Assembly: GCA_020056045.1 (NCBI GenBank)
Contig: JAGVIM010000044.1
Location: 1 to 5,207 of the forward strand
Reading direction: 5' to 3'
Source: Nanobdellota archaeon
GTDB taxonomy: Archaea; Nanobdellota; Nanobdellia; Pacearchaeales; GW2011-AR1
DNA length: 5,207 bases
A model generated the notes under the pieces. It was not told where the DNA came from. It ran no database searches and worked only from the letters and a program-made list of their open reading frames with translations. The position numbers were made by a program, and so were the translations under genes. How positions within the stretch are numbered: the first letter of the stretch is position 1; every line of letters begins with the position of its first letter. This document shows positions 1 to 4,157 of the stretch, one piece after another.

Positions 1-25
1 AATAAATTAAAGGAAACAAAAAACG

Positions 26-64
26 ATGCATCTACAAAAAAATAAGATTTTTTTGAGAATGCAT
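26..64 (+). promoter_or_regulatory. Imperfect leader hairpin (candidate anti-sequestering arm)
   Basis: Bases 26-31 (ATGCAT) pair perfectly with 59-64. After a 3x3 internal loop, 35-43 (CAAAAAAAT) pair with 47-55 (ATTTTTTTG), closing a 3-nt loop at 44-46. The 3' arm contains seven T (48-54), so the element could also act as an archaeal poly-T terminator for an upstream transcript. Its outer 3' arm (59-64) is also needed by the start-codon hairpin at 59-93, so the two cannot form together. The pairing is read directly from the sequence; a regulatory role is inference. Confidence 0.5.
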
Positions 65-72
65 TTTAAATA
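65..72 (+). promoter_or_regulatory. TATA-box-like octamer
   Basis: TTTAAATA resembles an archaeal TATA box. The spacing is poor: archaeal transcription normally starts about 22-27 nt past the box, which would fall near 92-96, just inside S4e and past its ATG at 88. In such an AT-rich genome the motif may be chance, and it overlaps a stem of the start-codon hairpin. No clear purine-rich BRE is seen before it. Confidence 0.25.
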
Positions 73-73
73 C

Positions 74-77
74 GGAG
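74..77 (+). promoter_or_regulatory. Shine-Dalgarno site of S4e
   Basis: GGAG lies 10 nt before the S4e ATG and matches the archaeal anti-Shine-Dalgarno core. Its presence implies that S4e is read from an mRNA with a leader, not a leaderless one, which argues against the nearby TATA-like motif being the S4e promoter. It sits in the loop of the 59-93 hairpin. Confidence 0.55.
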
Positions 78-87
78 AAACAATAAA

Positions 88-741
88 ATGCATCTAAAAA
101 GAAATAATATTGGAAAATTTTGGCCAATTCCTAGAAAAGGAACAAAATACCTAGCAGTGCCTAGCCATAATCAAAACGAAGCAATGCCCTTAGTAGTTGT
201 GCTTAGAAATGTTTTAAAGGTAGTTAAAAATAAAAAGGAATTGAAAAGATTGTTAAATGAAAAGAAAATACAAGTAAATCATAAAGAAGTTAAGGAAACA
301 AATTATCCTATTTGCTTATTTGATATCATAAGTTTCCCTGAAAGTAAAAATAATTATAAGGTAGTTTTATCAAGGGATAAAAAAATGATTTTTGAAGAAG
401 TTTCTGGTAAAAAATCAGAAACAAAAGTATATAAGCTAATGAGTAAAAAAATATTAACAAATAAAGTTATACAGTTTAATTTAATGCAGGGAAGAAATAT
501 AATATCTAAAGAAAAAGCAAATGTTGGAGATTCAGTACTATTCAATTTAAAAGAGAATAAAATAGAGAAAATAATTCCTTTAGAAAAAGGAAGAGAAGCT
601 TTTGTAATGAATGGTAAACATGCAAGCCATGTTGGAAAAATAGAAGAGTTAATAGAAAGAGGGGGAAAATTAATAGCAAAAATAAAATCAGACGATGGAA
701 AAATAAATGTTTGGACTAAAAATATAATTGTAATAGAATAA
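88..741 (+). CDS. rps4e: 30S ribosomal protein S4e (eS4)
   Basis: S4e is a small-subunit protein shared by archaea and eukaryotes and absent from bacteria. The start is fixed by the family N-terminus MHLKR followed by WPIPRKGTKY (residues 12-21), and a GGAG sits 10 nt upstream. Residues about 38-80 form the S4 RNA-binding domain (PLVVVLRNVLK, then LLNEKKIQVNHKEV, ending in the FDIISFPE motif). The central domain follows and includes VGDSVLFNLKENKIEKIIPLEKG (146-168). The KOW-type C-terminal domain holds AFVMNGKHASHVGKIEEL (171-188). At 217 residues it is somewhat shorter than many archaeal homologues (about 235-245), mainly at the C-terminus. It is followed by L5 after a single base, the normal archaeal neighbour. 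Its start region may be controlled by the leader hairpins. Confidence 0.96.
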   Translation: MHLKRNNIGKFWPIPRKGTKYLAVPSHNQNEAMPLVVVLRNVLKVVKNKKELKRLLNEKKIQVNHKEVKETNYPICLFDIISFPESKNNYKVVLSRDKKMIFEEVSGKKSETKVYKLMSKKILTNKVIQFNLMQGRNIISKEKANVGDSVLFNLKENKIEKIIPLEKGREAFVMNGKHASHVGKIEELIERGGKLIAKIKSDDGKINVWTKNIIVIE

Positions 742-742
742 A

Positions 743-1252
743 ATGGAAATAAAAAATAAAACGCAAAATATTGAAATAGAAAAATTAGTTTTAAATTGTG
801 GCGGAGTTGAAGATAAATTAGAAAGGTCTACAAAATTATTAGAAATTGTAACAAAAAGAAAGATTCATATTATTAAATCTTCAAAAAGAATACCTGATTT
901 TGGAATAAGTCCTGGTAAAAAAAGCGGATGTAAAGTAACAATAAGAAACAAAGAAGAAATAATAAGTTTATTAAAAAGATTCTTTGCTGCATTAGATAAT
1001 AATCTTTCAAAAAAACAAGTAGCAGAAAATCATGCTTCTTTTGGAATAAGGGAGTATATTGAAGTACCAGGATTAGAATATAATAGGGATATTGGAATGG
1101 TTGGATTTGAATTTGATATTTCATTTAAAAGAAAAGGTAAACGAGTAAAAAATAGAAAAATAAAGAAAGGAAAATATCCTAAAAGGCAAAATGTTACAAG
1201 GGAGGAAATAATTGATTTTTTGAAAAAAAATTTCAAGGTTAATCTTAACTAA
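743..1252 (+). CDS. rpl5: 50S ribosomal protein L5 (uL5)
   Basis: L5 binds 5S rRNA and helps form the central protuberance of the large subunit, contacting the P-site tRNA. The N-terminal half has the family segment [17 protein letters not shown] (13-29). The signature [20 protein letters not shown] (49-68) is followed by the helix [14 protein letters not shown]. Further on come the archaeal [21 protein letters not shown] (94-114) and the [20 protein letters not shown] strand region (116-135). The 169-residue length is close to the usual archaeal size of about 170-185. The start codon lies one base after the S4e stop (TAA-A-ATG), with no separate ribosome binding site, so translation probably continues from S4e by re-initiation. 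Confidence 0.96.
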   Translation: MEIKNKTQNIEIEKLVLNCGGVEDKLERSTKLLEIVTKRKIHIIKSSKRIPDFGISPGKKSGCKVTIRNKEEIISLLKRFFAALDNNLSKKQVAENHASFGIREYIEVPGLEYNRDIGMVGFEFDISFKRKGKRVKNRKIKKGKYPKRQNVTREEIIDFLKKNFKVNLN

Positions 1253-1253
1253 A

Positions 1254-1484
1254 ATGACTGCAAGTGATTGGAGAAAAGTATTAAAACAATTGGCAAGAAA
1301 GCCAGCAAAGAGAGATAAATGGTTAAAACATAACAAACCAAAAGAAAGAACAACTGGAATAGCTAGAAAAAAATGTGAAAGATGTGGAAGATTTGGAGCA
1401 ATGGTTGGAAGTTATGATATAAATTTATGCAGACAGTGTTTTAGAGAAATAGCAGAGGACCTGGGATTCAAAAAATACAGTTAA
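1254..1484 (+). CDS. rps14: 30S ribosomal protein S14, zinc-binding type (uS14), N-terminally extended
   Basis: S14 sits in the head of the small subunit, near S3 and S10. The C-terminal half is the typical archaeal zinc ribbon: C41-x2-C44 ([10 protein letters not shown]), then C59-x2-C62 in [19 protein letters not shown] (57-75), ending at the normal family terminus. Common archaeal S14 proteins are only about 50-56 residues. Here residues 1-35 (starting [16 protein letters not shown]) form an extra basic, helical-looking N-terminus. I recall similar extensions in Woesearchaeota-like proteins, so it looks like a lineage trait, not a misplaced start. The ATG one base after the L5 stop repeats the TAA-A-ATG arrangement seen before L5 and supports the long form. 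Confidence 0.95.
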   Translation: MTASDWRKVLKQLARKPAKRDKWLKHNKPKERTTGIARKKCERCGRFGAMVGSYDINLCRQCFREIAEDLGFKKYS

Positions 1485-1493
1485 ATAAATAAC

Positions 1494-1865
1494 ATGAGCC
1501 AAGATATTGTTGCAGATGCGTTGAATCAGATAATAAATGCTAAAAAAGCTAGAAAGAAAAATGTTACATTAAAAAAACATTCAAAACTATTGAGAAATGT
1601 ATTAGATATAGCTAAAGATGCAGGTTATATTGATTATTCTGTTGAAAACAAAGAAATCCATATTGAAATAAAAAAATTAAATGAATTCAAAGCAATAAAA
1701 CCAAGATTTACAACTTCAGTTGATAAAATAAACTATTATACTAGAAGATTTTTACCTGCTAAAAACTTTGGTTTTGTAATAATTTCTACAAATAAAGGTT
1801 TAATGAAACAGAATGAAGCTGAAGAACAAAATTTAGGGGGATGCTTAATTGCATATATTTACTAA
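1494..1865 (+). CDS. rps8: 30S ribosomal protein S8 (uS8)
   Basis: S8 binds the central domain of 16S rRNA early in small-subunit assembly. The start MSQDIVADALNQIINAKKA (1-19) corresponds to the family MSxxDPLADALSxIxNAE. AGYID (43-47) follows the first helices. The archaeal core IKPRFTTSVDKINYYTRRFLPAKNFG (68-93) is clear, followed by VIISTNKGLMKQNEAEEQNLGGCLIAYIY, the classical C-terminal S8 signature with a GG turn (G115-G116) and the aromatic end. Its 123 residues are slightly below the usual 130 or so. A 9-nt gap after S14 without an obvious Shine-Dalgarno is the loosest of the short junctions here. The stop lies one base before L6. Confidence 0.95.
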   Translation: MSQDIVADALNQIINAKKARKKNVTLKKHSKLLRNVLDIAKDAGYIDYSVENKEIHIEIKKLNEFKAIKPRFTTSVDKINYYTRRFLPAKNFGFVIISTNKGLMKQNEAEEQNLGGCLIAYIY

Positions 1866-1866
1866 T

Positions 1867-2415
1867 ATGGAAAAGGGACTAAGAGAAGAAATTGAAATTC
1901 CTCAAGGAATTAATGTAAAAATAGAAAATAATAAAATTATCTTTGAAAAATCAAATGATAAAATTGTAAGAAAACTAAATTCAATTATAGATTTTAGTTT
2001 GGAAGAAAATAAAATTGTATTAAAAACCAAAAAATCAAGTAGAACTGAAAAAAGAGTCATGGGATCTATGAAAGCTCATATAAAAAATGCATTAGCAGGT
2101 TTGAATGAAAAATTTAAATATAAATTACAAGTTGCTTCTGTACATTTCCCAATCACATTAATCCATGATAAACAAACTAATGAAATAATTATAAAAAACT
2201 TTTTAGGTGAGAAAAAAGATAGAAGAATAAAATTAGTTCCAGGTGTTAATATAAGCATTAACAAAGATATAATTGAATTGGAATCTGTTGATATTGAGAA
2301 AGCAGGTCAAACTGCTGCAAATATAGAAAAAGGATCAAAAGTAAGAAATAGAGATAGAAGAATTTTCCAAGATGGTATATTTATTACTGAAAAACCAGGT
2401 AGGTCATTCTTATGA
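1867..2415 (+). CDS. rpl6: 50S ribosomal protein L6 (uL6)
   Basis: L6 lies near the factor-binding site and sarcin-ricin loop of the large subunit. It has two repeated alpha/beta domains, about residues 1-85 and 86-182. The start at 1867 is chosen because the family begins with a short strand before the IEIPQG motif (9-14) and because TAA-T-ATG repeats the spacing at other junctions. An in-frame ATG at 1849 would add six residues (MHIFTN) and overlap S8. Diagnostic segments are FPITLIHD (94-101), NFLGEK (111-116), the DIEKAGQTAANIE helix (142-154) and KVRNRDRRIFQDGIF (158-172). The length of 182 is normal for archaea. The TGA stop overlaps the L32e start by ATGA. Confidence 0.95.
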   Translation: MEKGLREEIEIPQGINVKIENNKIIFEKSNDKIVRKLNSIIDFSLEENKIVLKTKKSSRTEKRVMGSMKAHIKNALAGLNEKFKYKLQVASVHFPITLIHDKQTNEIIIKNFLGEKKDRRIKLVPGVNISINKDIIELESVDIEKAGQTAANIEKGSKVRNRDRRIFQDGIFITEKPGRSFL

Positions 2416-3026
2416 AAAATCAAAAATTTCTTAGATTAGGTTATACACAATATTCAAAATTAGGACTTAGAAGAAAGAAAAAGTTAACGTATAGGAGGGC
2501 AAATGGAATTGATAATAAAGTTAGATTAAAAATGAAGGGGCATTTAAGAAATGTTAATATTGGATTTAGAAAAAAGAAAGAAGAGAGAGGAGTGGTTAAA
2601 GGTTTAAAATTAATTGAGGTAAAAAATATGAAAGAATTAAAAAAAATAACTAAGCAAGAAATTGCAGTTTTAGGAAGATTTGGAAATAAGAAAAAAATGG
2701 AAATTGCAGAATACGCTCTAAAAAATAATATTCAAATATTAAACTTGAATCCAAAAAAGTTTATTGAAAAAATAAAAGAAAAATTAGAAAAAAGAAAGGA
2801 AGAGAAAAAAGAAATAGAAGAAAGAAAGAAATCAAAAGATAAACGGGCAAAAGAATCTGAAAAGAAAAAGGAAGAAGCAAAAGCTGAGGAGAGAAAAGAA
2901 ATAGAAAAGGTTGAAGAAAAAGTAGAAGAAGCAAAAGCTGAAAATAAAGAAGAAGGAAAACAAGTTCAGAATTCAAAGAATTCTGAAAATTTAAAAGAGG
3001 CTGCTGAAGCAGAAGGAAACAAATAA
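2412..3026 (+). CDS. rpl32e: 50S ribosomal protein L32e (eL32) with a long charged C-terminal tail
   Basis: L32e is an archaeal/eukaryotic large-subunit protein. The core covers residues about 4-112: FLRLGYTQYSKLG (6-18), then YRRANGIDNKVRLKMKGHLRNVNIGFRKKKEERG (27-60) matching the family RxGRxSKxRxxxKGxxPxxxIGYRxPKxxRG pattern, and VLGRFGNKKKMEIAEYALKNNIQILN (86-111), the conserved C-terminal helix and strand. Residues about 113-204 are an extra tail made almost only of Lys, Glu, Ala and Arg, probably a charged helix or a disordered segment, with an internal EEAKAE repeat (154-159 and 172-177). Many archaeal L32e proteins end soon after the core. The start overlaps the L6 stop (ATGA) and the stop overlaps the L19e start (TAATG). 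Confidence 0.94.
   Translation: MKNQKFLRLGYTQYSKLGLRRKKKLTYRRANGIDNKVRLKMKGHLRNVNIGFRKKKEERGVVKGLKLIEVKNMKELKKITKQEIAVLGRFGNKKKMEIAEYALKNNIQILNLNPKKFIEKIKEKLEKRKEEKKEIEERKKSKDKRAKESEKKKEEAKAEERKEIEKVEEKVEEAKAENKEEGKQVQNSKNSENLKEAAEAEGNK
2871..2941 (+). repeat. 17-bp direct repeat inside the L32e tail (2871-2887, 2925-2941)
   Basis: GAAGAAGCAAAAGCTGA occurs twice, 54 nt (18 codons) apart and in the same frame, encoding the two EEAKAE units. This fits growth of the tail by in-frame duplication or slippage. The surrounding DNA is extremely purine-rich on this strand, including an unbroken purine run at 2786-2814. Confidence 0.7.
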
Positions 3027-3571
3027 TGAACCTAGAAAATAAAAAACAACTTGCTGCAAGAACATTACATGTTGGGAAAAATAAAATTATATTTAGTCAA
3101 GAAGCTCTTTCAGAAATAAAAGAAGCTATAACAAAACAAGATATAAAAACATTATATCAAGAAGGGATAATCAGAATAAAACCTAAAAGAGGAAGAAAAA
3201 CAATAGTAAGAAGAAAAATTAGAAGAGGTCCTGGAAAAATAAAAGTAAAAGTAAATAAGAGAAAACAAATCTATGTTAAAATAACAAGAAAATTAAGGGC
3301 AAATGTTAAAGATTTAAAAGATAAAGGTGAAATTAATAGGGATATGTATATATATCTAAGAAAGAAAATAAAAATGAGATTCTTTAAGAGTAAAGCTCAT
3401 TTAAAAGAATATTTACAAAATCCCCCTCAAATAAAAATAAGTGAAAAGAAAGTTAAAAGAGAAGAATTAAAACAAAAAGAAAGTCCTGAAAAAAAGGAAA
3501 AGAAGAGCTCTTTAAAAAAGACCTCAGAGAAAGAAAAAAAATCTGCAAAGAAGGAGAATAAAGAACAATGA
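3026..3571 (+). CDS. rpl19e: 50S ribosomal protein L19e (eL19), basic C-terminal tail
   Basis: L19e is an archaeal/eukaryotic large-subunit protein with long helices that cross rRNA domains. The N-terminal globular part shows KKQLAARTLHVGKNKIIF (6-23), then LSEIKEAITKQDIKTLYQEGIIRIKPKRG (28-56), matching the family EIxxAITRxDIRxLIxxGxIxxKPxKG. The basic hinge RRGPGKIK (66-73) corresponds to the family RRGPGSRKGK, but the stretch before it is about 8-10 residues shorter than usual. Then come RKLRANVKDLKDKGEINRDMYIYLRKK (88-114) and FFKSKAHLKEYL (119-130), the conserved C-terminal helices. Residues about 137-181 are an added Lys/Glu/Ser tail. The start overlaps the L32e stop by one base. The TGA stop forms ATGA with the small ORF that follows. 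Confidence 0.94.
   Translation: MNLENKKQLAARTLHVGKNKIIFSQEALSEIKEAITKQDIKTLYQEGIIRIKPKRGRKTIVRRKIRRGPGKIKVKVNKRKQIYVKITRKLRANVKDLKDKGEINRDMYIYLRKKIKMRFFKSKAHLKEYLQNPPQIKISEKKVKREELKQKESPEKKEKKSSLKKTSEKEKKSAKKENKEQ
3551..3556 (+). promoter_or_regulatory. Possible Shine-Dalgarno site for the small ORF
   Basis: AAGGAG lies 11 nt before the ATG at 3568, inside the 3' end of L19e. The L19e tail is Lys/Glu-rich and so full of AAG and GAG, which means this match may be chance. Confidence 0.35.
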
Positions 3572-3678
3572 AAATTTATAATAAATCCCCAAAAATTGTT
3601 AATTTTTGGGAACTTCCACTTTTACAAGATGGAAGTTTTTCAAGTATTCGCTTGTGGAGGACAAGCTTCATACAATGA
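3568..3678 (+). CDS. Candidate 36-residue small protein or leader peptide bridging L19e and L18
   Basis: I do not recognise this product. The ORF begins on an ATG overlapping the L19e TGA (ATGA, 3568-3571) and ends on a TGA overlapping the L18 ATG (ATGA, 3675-3678), so it fills the gap exactly. AAGGAG lies 11 nt upstream. The product starts MKIYNKSPK, contains W14 and W30, and ends TSFIQ. It has no Lys after residue 9, unlike its neighbours, and uses a CGC arginine codon where the operon mostly uses AGA/AGG. It has no clear membrane segment or metal site. The same DNA folds into three hairpins, so the reading frame could be incidental to an RNA element, or it could be a leader peptide whose translation remodels those hairpins and couples L19e to L18. 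Confidence 0.4.
   Translation: MKIYNKSPKIVNFWELPLLQDGSFSSIRLWRTSFIQ
3588..3610 (+). promoter_or_regulatory. Hairpin 1 of the L19e-L18 gap
   Basis: CCCAAAAATT (3588-3597) pairs perfectly with AATTTTTGGG (3601-3610) around a 3-nt GTT loop, a 10-bp stem. No T-run follows it, so it does not look like a simple terminator. Hairpin 2 begins on the next base, so the two stems could stack. Confidence 0.65.
3611..3640 (+). promoter_or_regulatory. Hairpin 2 of the L19e-L18 gap, followed by T-run
   Basis: AACTTCCA (3611-3618) pairs perfectly with TGGAAGTT (3630-3637). Inside the loop, CTT (3619-3621) can pair with AAG (3626-3628) if A3629 is bulged, giving 11 bp and a 4-nt loop. The 3' arm runs into a T-run, with five T in all at 3636-3640. 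It could work as an attenuator or partial terminator between L19e and L18, or as a protein-binding site; neither is shown. Confidence 0.6.
3650..3666 (+). promoter_or_regulatory. Hairpin 3: L18 Shine-Dalgarno GGAGG in a loop
   Basis: GCTTGT (3650-3655) pairs perfectly with ACAAGC (3661-3666), leaving exactly GGAGG (3656-3660) as the loop. GGAGG is the strongest Shine-Dalgarno match in the window, but it lies 14 nt before the L18 ATG, further than normal. CTTG (3651-3654) can instead pair with CAAG at 3641-3644 or with CAAG at 3625-3628 in the hairpin 2 loop. The site could therefore change shape, although GGAGG stays unpaired in each form. Confidence 0.5.
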
Positions 3679-4157
3679 AACTAGACAAAAAAAGAAGAAG
3701 AGAAAATAAAACAAATTATAATAAAAGATTAATCTTACTTAAGGGAGAATCTCCAAGACTTGTTATAAGAAAAACAAATAGAAATATAATACTTCAAATA
3801 ATAGAAAGTATTCATGCTCAAGATAAAGTTTTACATTCATTTAATACCAAAGATTTATTAAAATTAGGATGGTCAGAAACTAAAAAAGGAAGCTTAAAAT
3901 CATTGGGTGCAGCATATATTGGTGGAATGGTTTTAGGAAACAAAGCTAAAGATCTAAAAGATAGATTAGTTGTTGATACAGGACTTATACCTAGTACAAA
4001 GGGATCTAGAATTTATGCGGCAATTAAAGGAGTTTCGGATTCTGGAATAAAAATAAATTATGATAAAGAAATGGCCCCTTCAAAAGAAAGAATTGAAGCT
4101 GAAAATACTAAAATGATTAATGATATTTTAAATAAAATAAAGGAGAAGAAAAAATGA
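3675..4157 (+). CDS. rpl18: 50S ribosomal protein L18 (uL18)
   Basis: L18 binds 5S rRNA together with L5 and anchors it in the central protuberance. The ATG at 3675 is chosen because the family N-terminus begins there: RRRENKTNYNKRLILLKGESPRLVIRKTNRNI (7-38) matches archaeal RRRRExKTDYxxRLxLLKSxxPRLVVRxSNxxI. A TTG further upstream in frame (3606) would add 23 residues unlike any L18. Other landmarks are LGWSETKKGSLKSLGAAYIGGMVLGNKA (64-91), DRLVVDTGLIPSTKGSRIYAAIKGVSDSGIKI (96-127) and a short charged end. At 160 residues it is somewhat shorter than halophile and methanogen versions. It overlaps S5 by ATGA. It is the only gene in the operon preceded by a long gap, so it may be controlled separately. 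Confidence 0.95.
   Translation: MKLDKKRRRENKTNYNKRLILLKGESPRLVIRKTNRNIILQIIESIHAQDKVLHSFNTKDLLKLGWSETKKGSLKSLGAAYIGGMVLGNKAKDLKDRLVVDTGLIPSTKGSRIYAAIKGVSDSGIKINYDKEMAPSKERIEAENTKMINDILNKIKEKKK
4141..4145 (+). promoter_or_regulatory. Shine-Dalgarno site of S5
   Basis: AGGAG lies 8 nt before the S5 ATG at 4154, inside the end of L18. This supports the ATG overlapping the L18 stop as the real start and the N-terminally extended form of S5. Confidence 0.6.

Larger units (their letters stand above)
1..87 (+). other. Leader / intergenic segment upstream of S4e, possible tail of an upstream gene
   Basis: No recognisable domain lies here. Frame 1 is open from base 1 to a TAA at 43-45 and would encode a hydrophilic tail (NKLKETKNDASTKK). 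That could be the C-terminus of an upstream gene, L24 being the usual archaeal neighbour of S4e. Fourteen low-complexity residues are too few to identify it, and the other two frames stop at 3-5 and 8-10. The rest of the segment holds an imperfect hairpin (26-64), a TATA-like octamer (65-72), a Shine-Dalgarno GGAG (74-77) and a near copy of the S4e start region. A 23-codon ORF (26-97) begins on that copy but has no other support. Confidence 0.5.
59..93 (+). promoter_or_regulatory. Hairpin enclosing the S4e start codon and ribosome binding site
   Basis: Bases 59-68 (ATGCATTTTA) are the exact reverse complement of 84-93 (TAAAATGCAT), giving a perfect 10-bp stem with a 15-nt loop (69-83). The S4e ATG (88-90) lies inside the 3' arm and the GGAG (74-77) lies in the loop. 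After four unpaired positions, 48-54 could also pair with 98-104 (A/T plus one G-U). If it forms in the mRNA it would hinder initiation of S4e. It competes with the 26-64 hairpin for bases 48-64. Confidence 0.5.
26..111 (+). repeat. Imperfect direct repeat of the S4e start region (26-49 and 88-111)
   Basis: The two 24-nt copies are 62 nt apart and match at 21 of 24 positions. The first nine bases (ATGCATCTA) are identical. The upstream copy would encode MHLQKNKI against MHLKRNNI for S4e, but it is in a different frame and stops at 95-97. It could be a partial duplication of the gene start, or a sequence kept because it pairs with the same arm (59-64) as the true start. Confidence 0.6.

Noticed and set aside
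26..97. 23-codon ORF starting on the copy of the S4e start region
   Set aside because: It has no Shine-Dalgarno of its own, overlaps the S4e start out of frame, and its low-complexity peptide is explained by the direct repeat. Kept only as part of the repeat finding.
1849..1866. Upstream in-frame ATG for L6 at 1849
   Set aside because: It adds MHIFTN, which is absent from the family, and overlaps the last codons of S8. The ATG at 1867 follows the S8 stop by one base, as at other junctions.
2786..2814. 29-nt unbroken purine run
   Set aside because: It is explained by consecutive Lys/Glu/Arg codons in the L32e tail; no mirror symmetry strong enough to argue for triplex DNA was seen.
2761..2976. 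Minus-strand frame with a Leu/Phe-rich, membrane-like product
   Set aside because: It is the complement of the Lys/Glu codons of the L32e tail (AAA/GAA read as TTT/TTC and related), so its hydrophobicity is an artefact.
3606..3674. TTG start giving L18 a 23-residue N-terminal extension
   Set aside because: The extra residues resemble no L18, the region is a set of hairpins, and the family N-terminus begins exactly at the ATG at 3675 after a GGAGG.
3568..3674. tRNA, 5S rRNA or C/D-box RNA in the L19e-L18 gap
   Set aside because: There is no cloverleaf, T-loop or CCA end, no 5S consensus, and no proper C and D box pair; the pairing is three simple hairpins.
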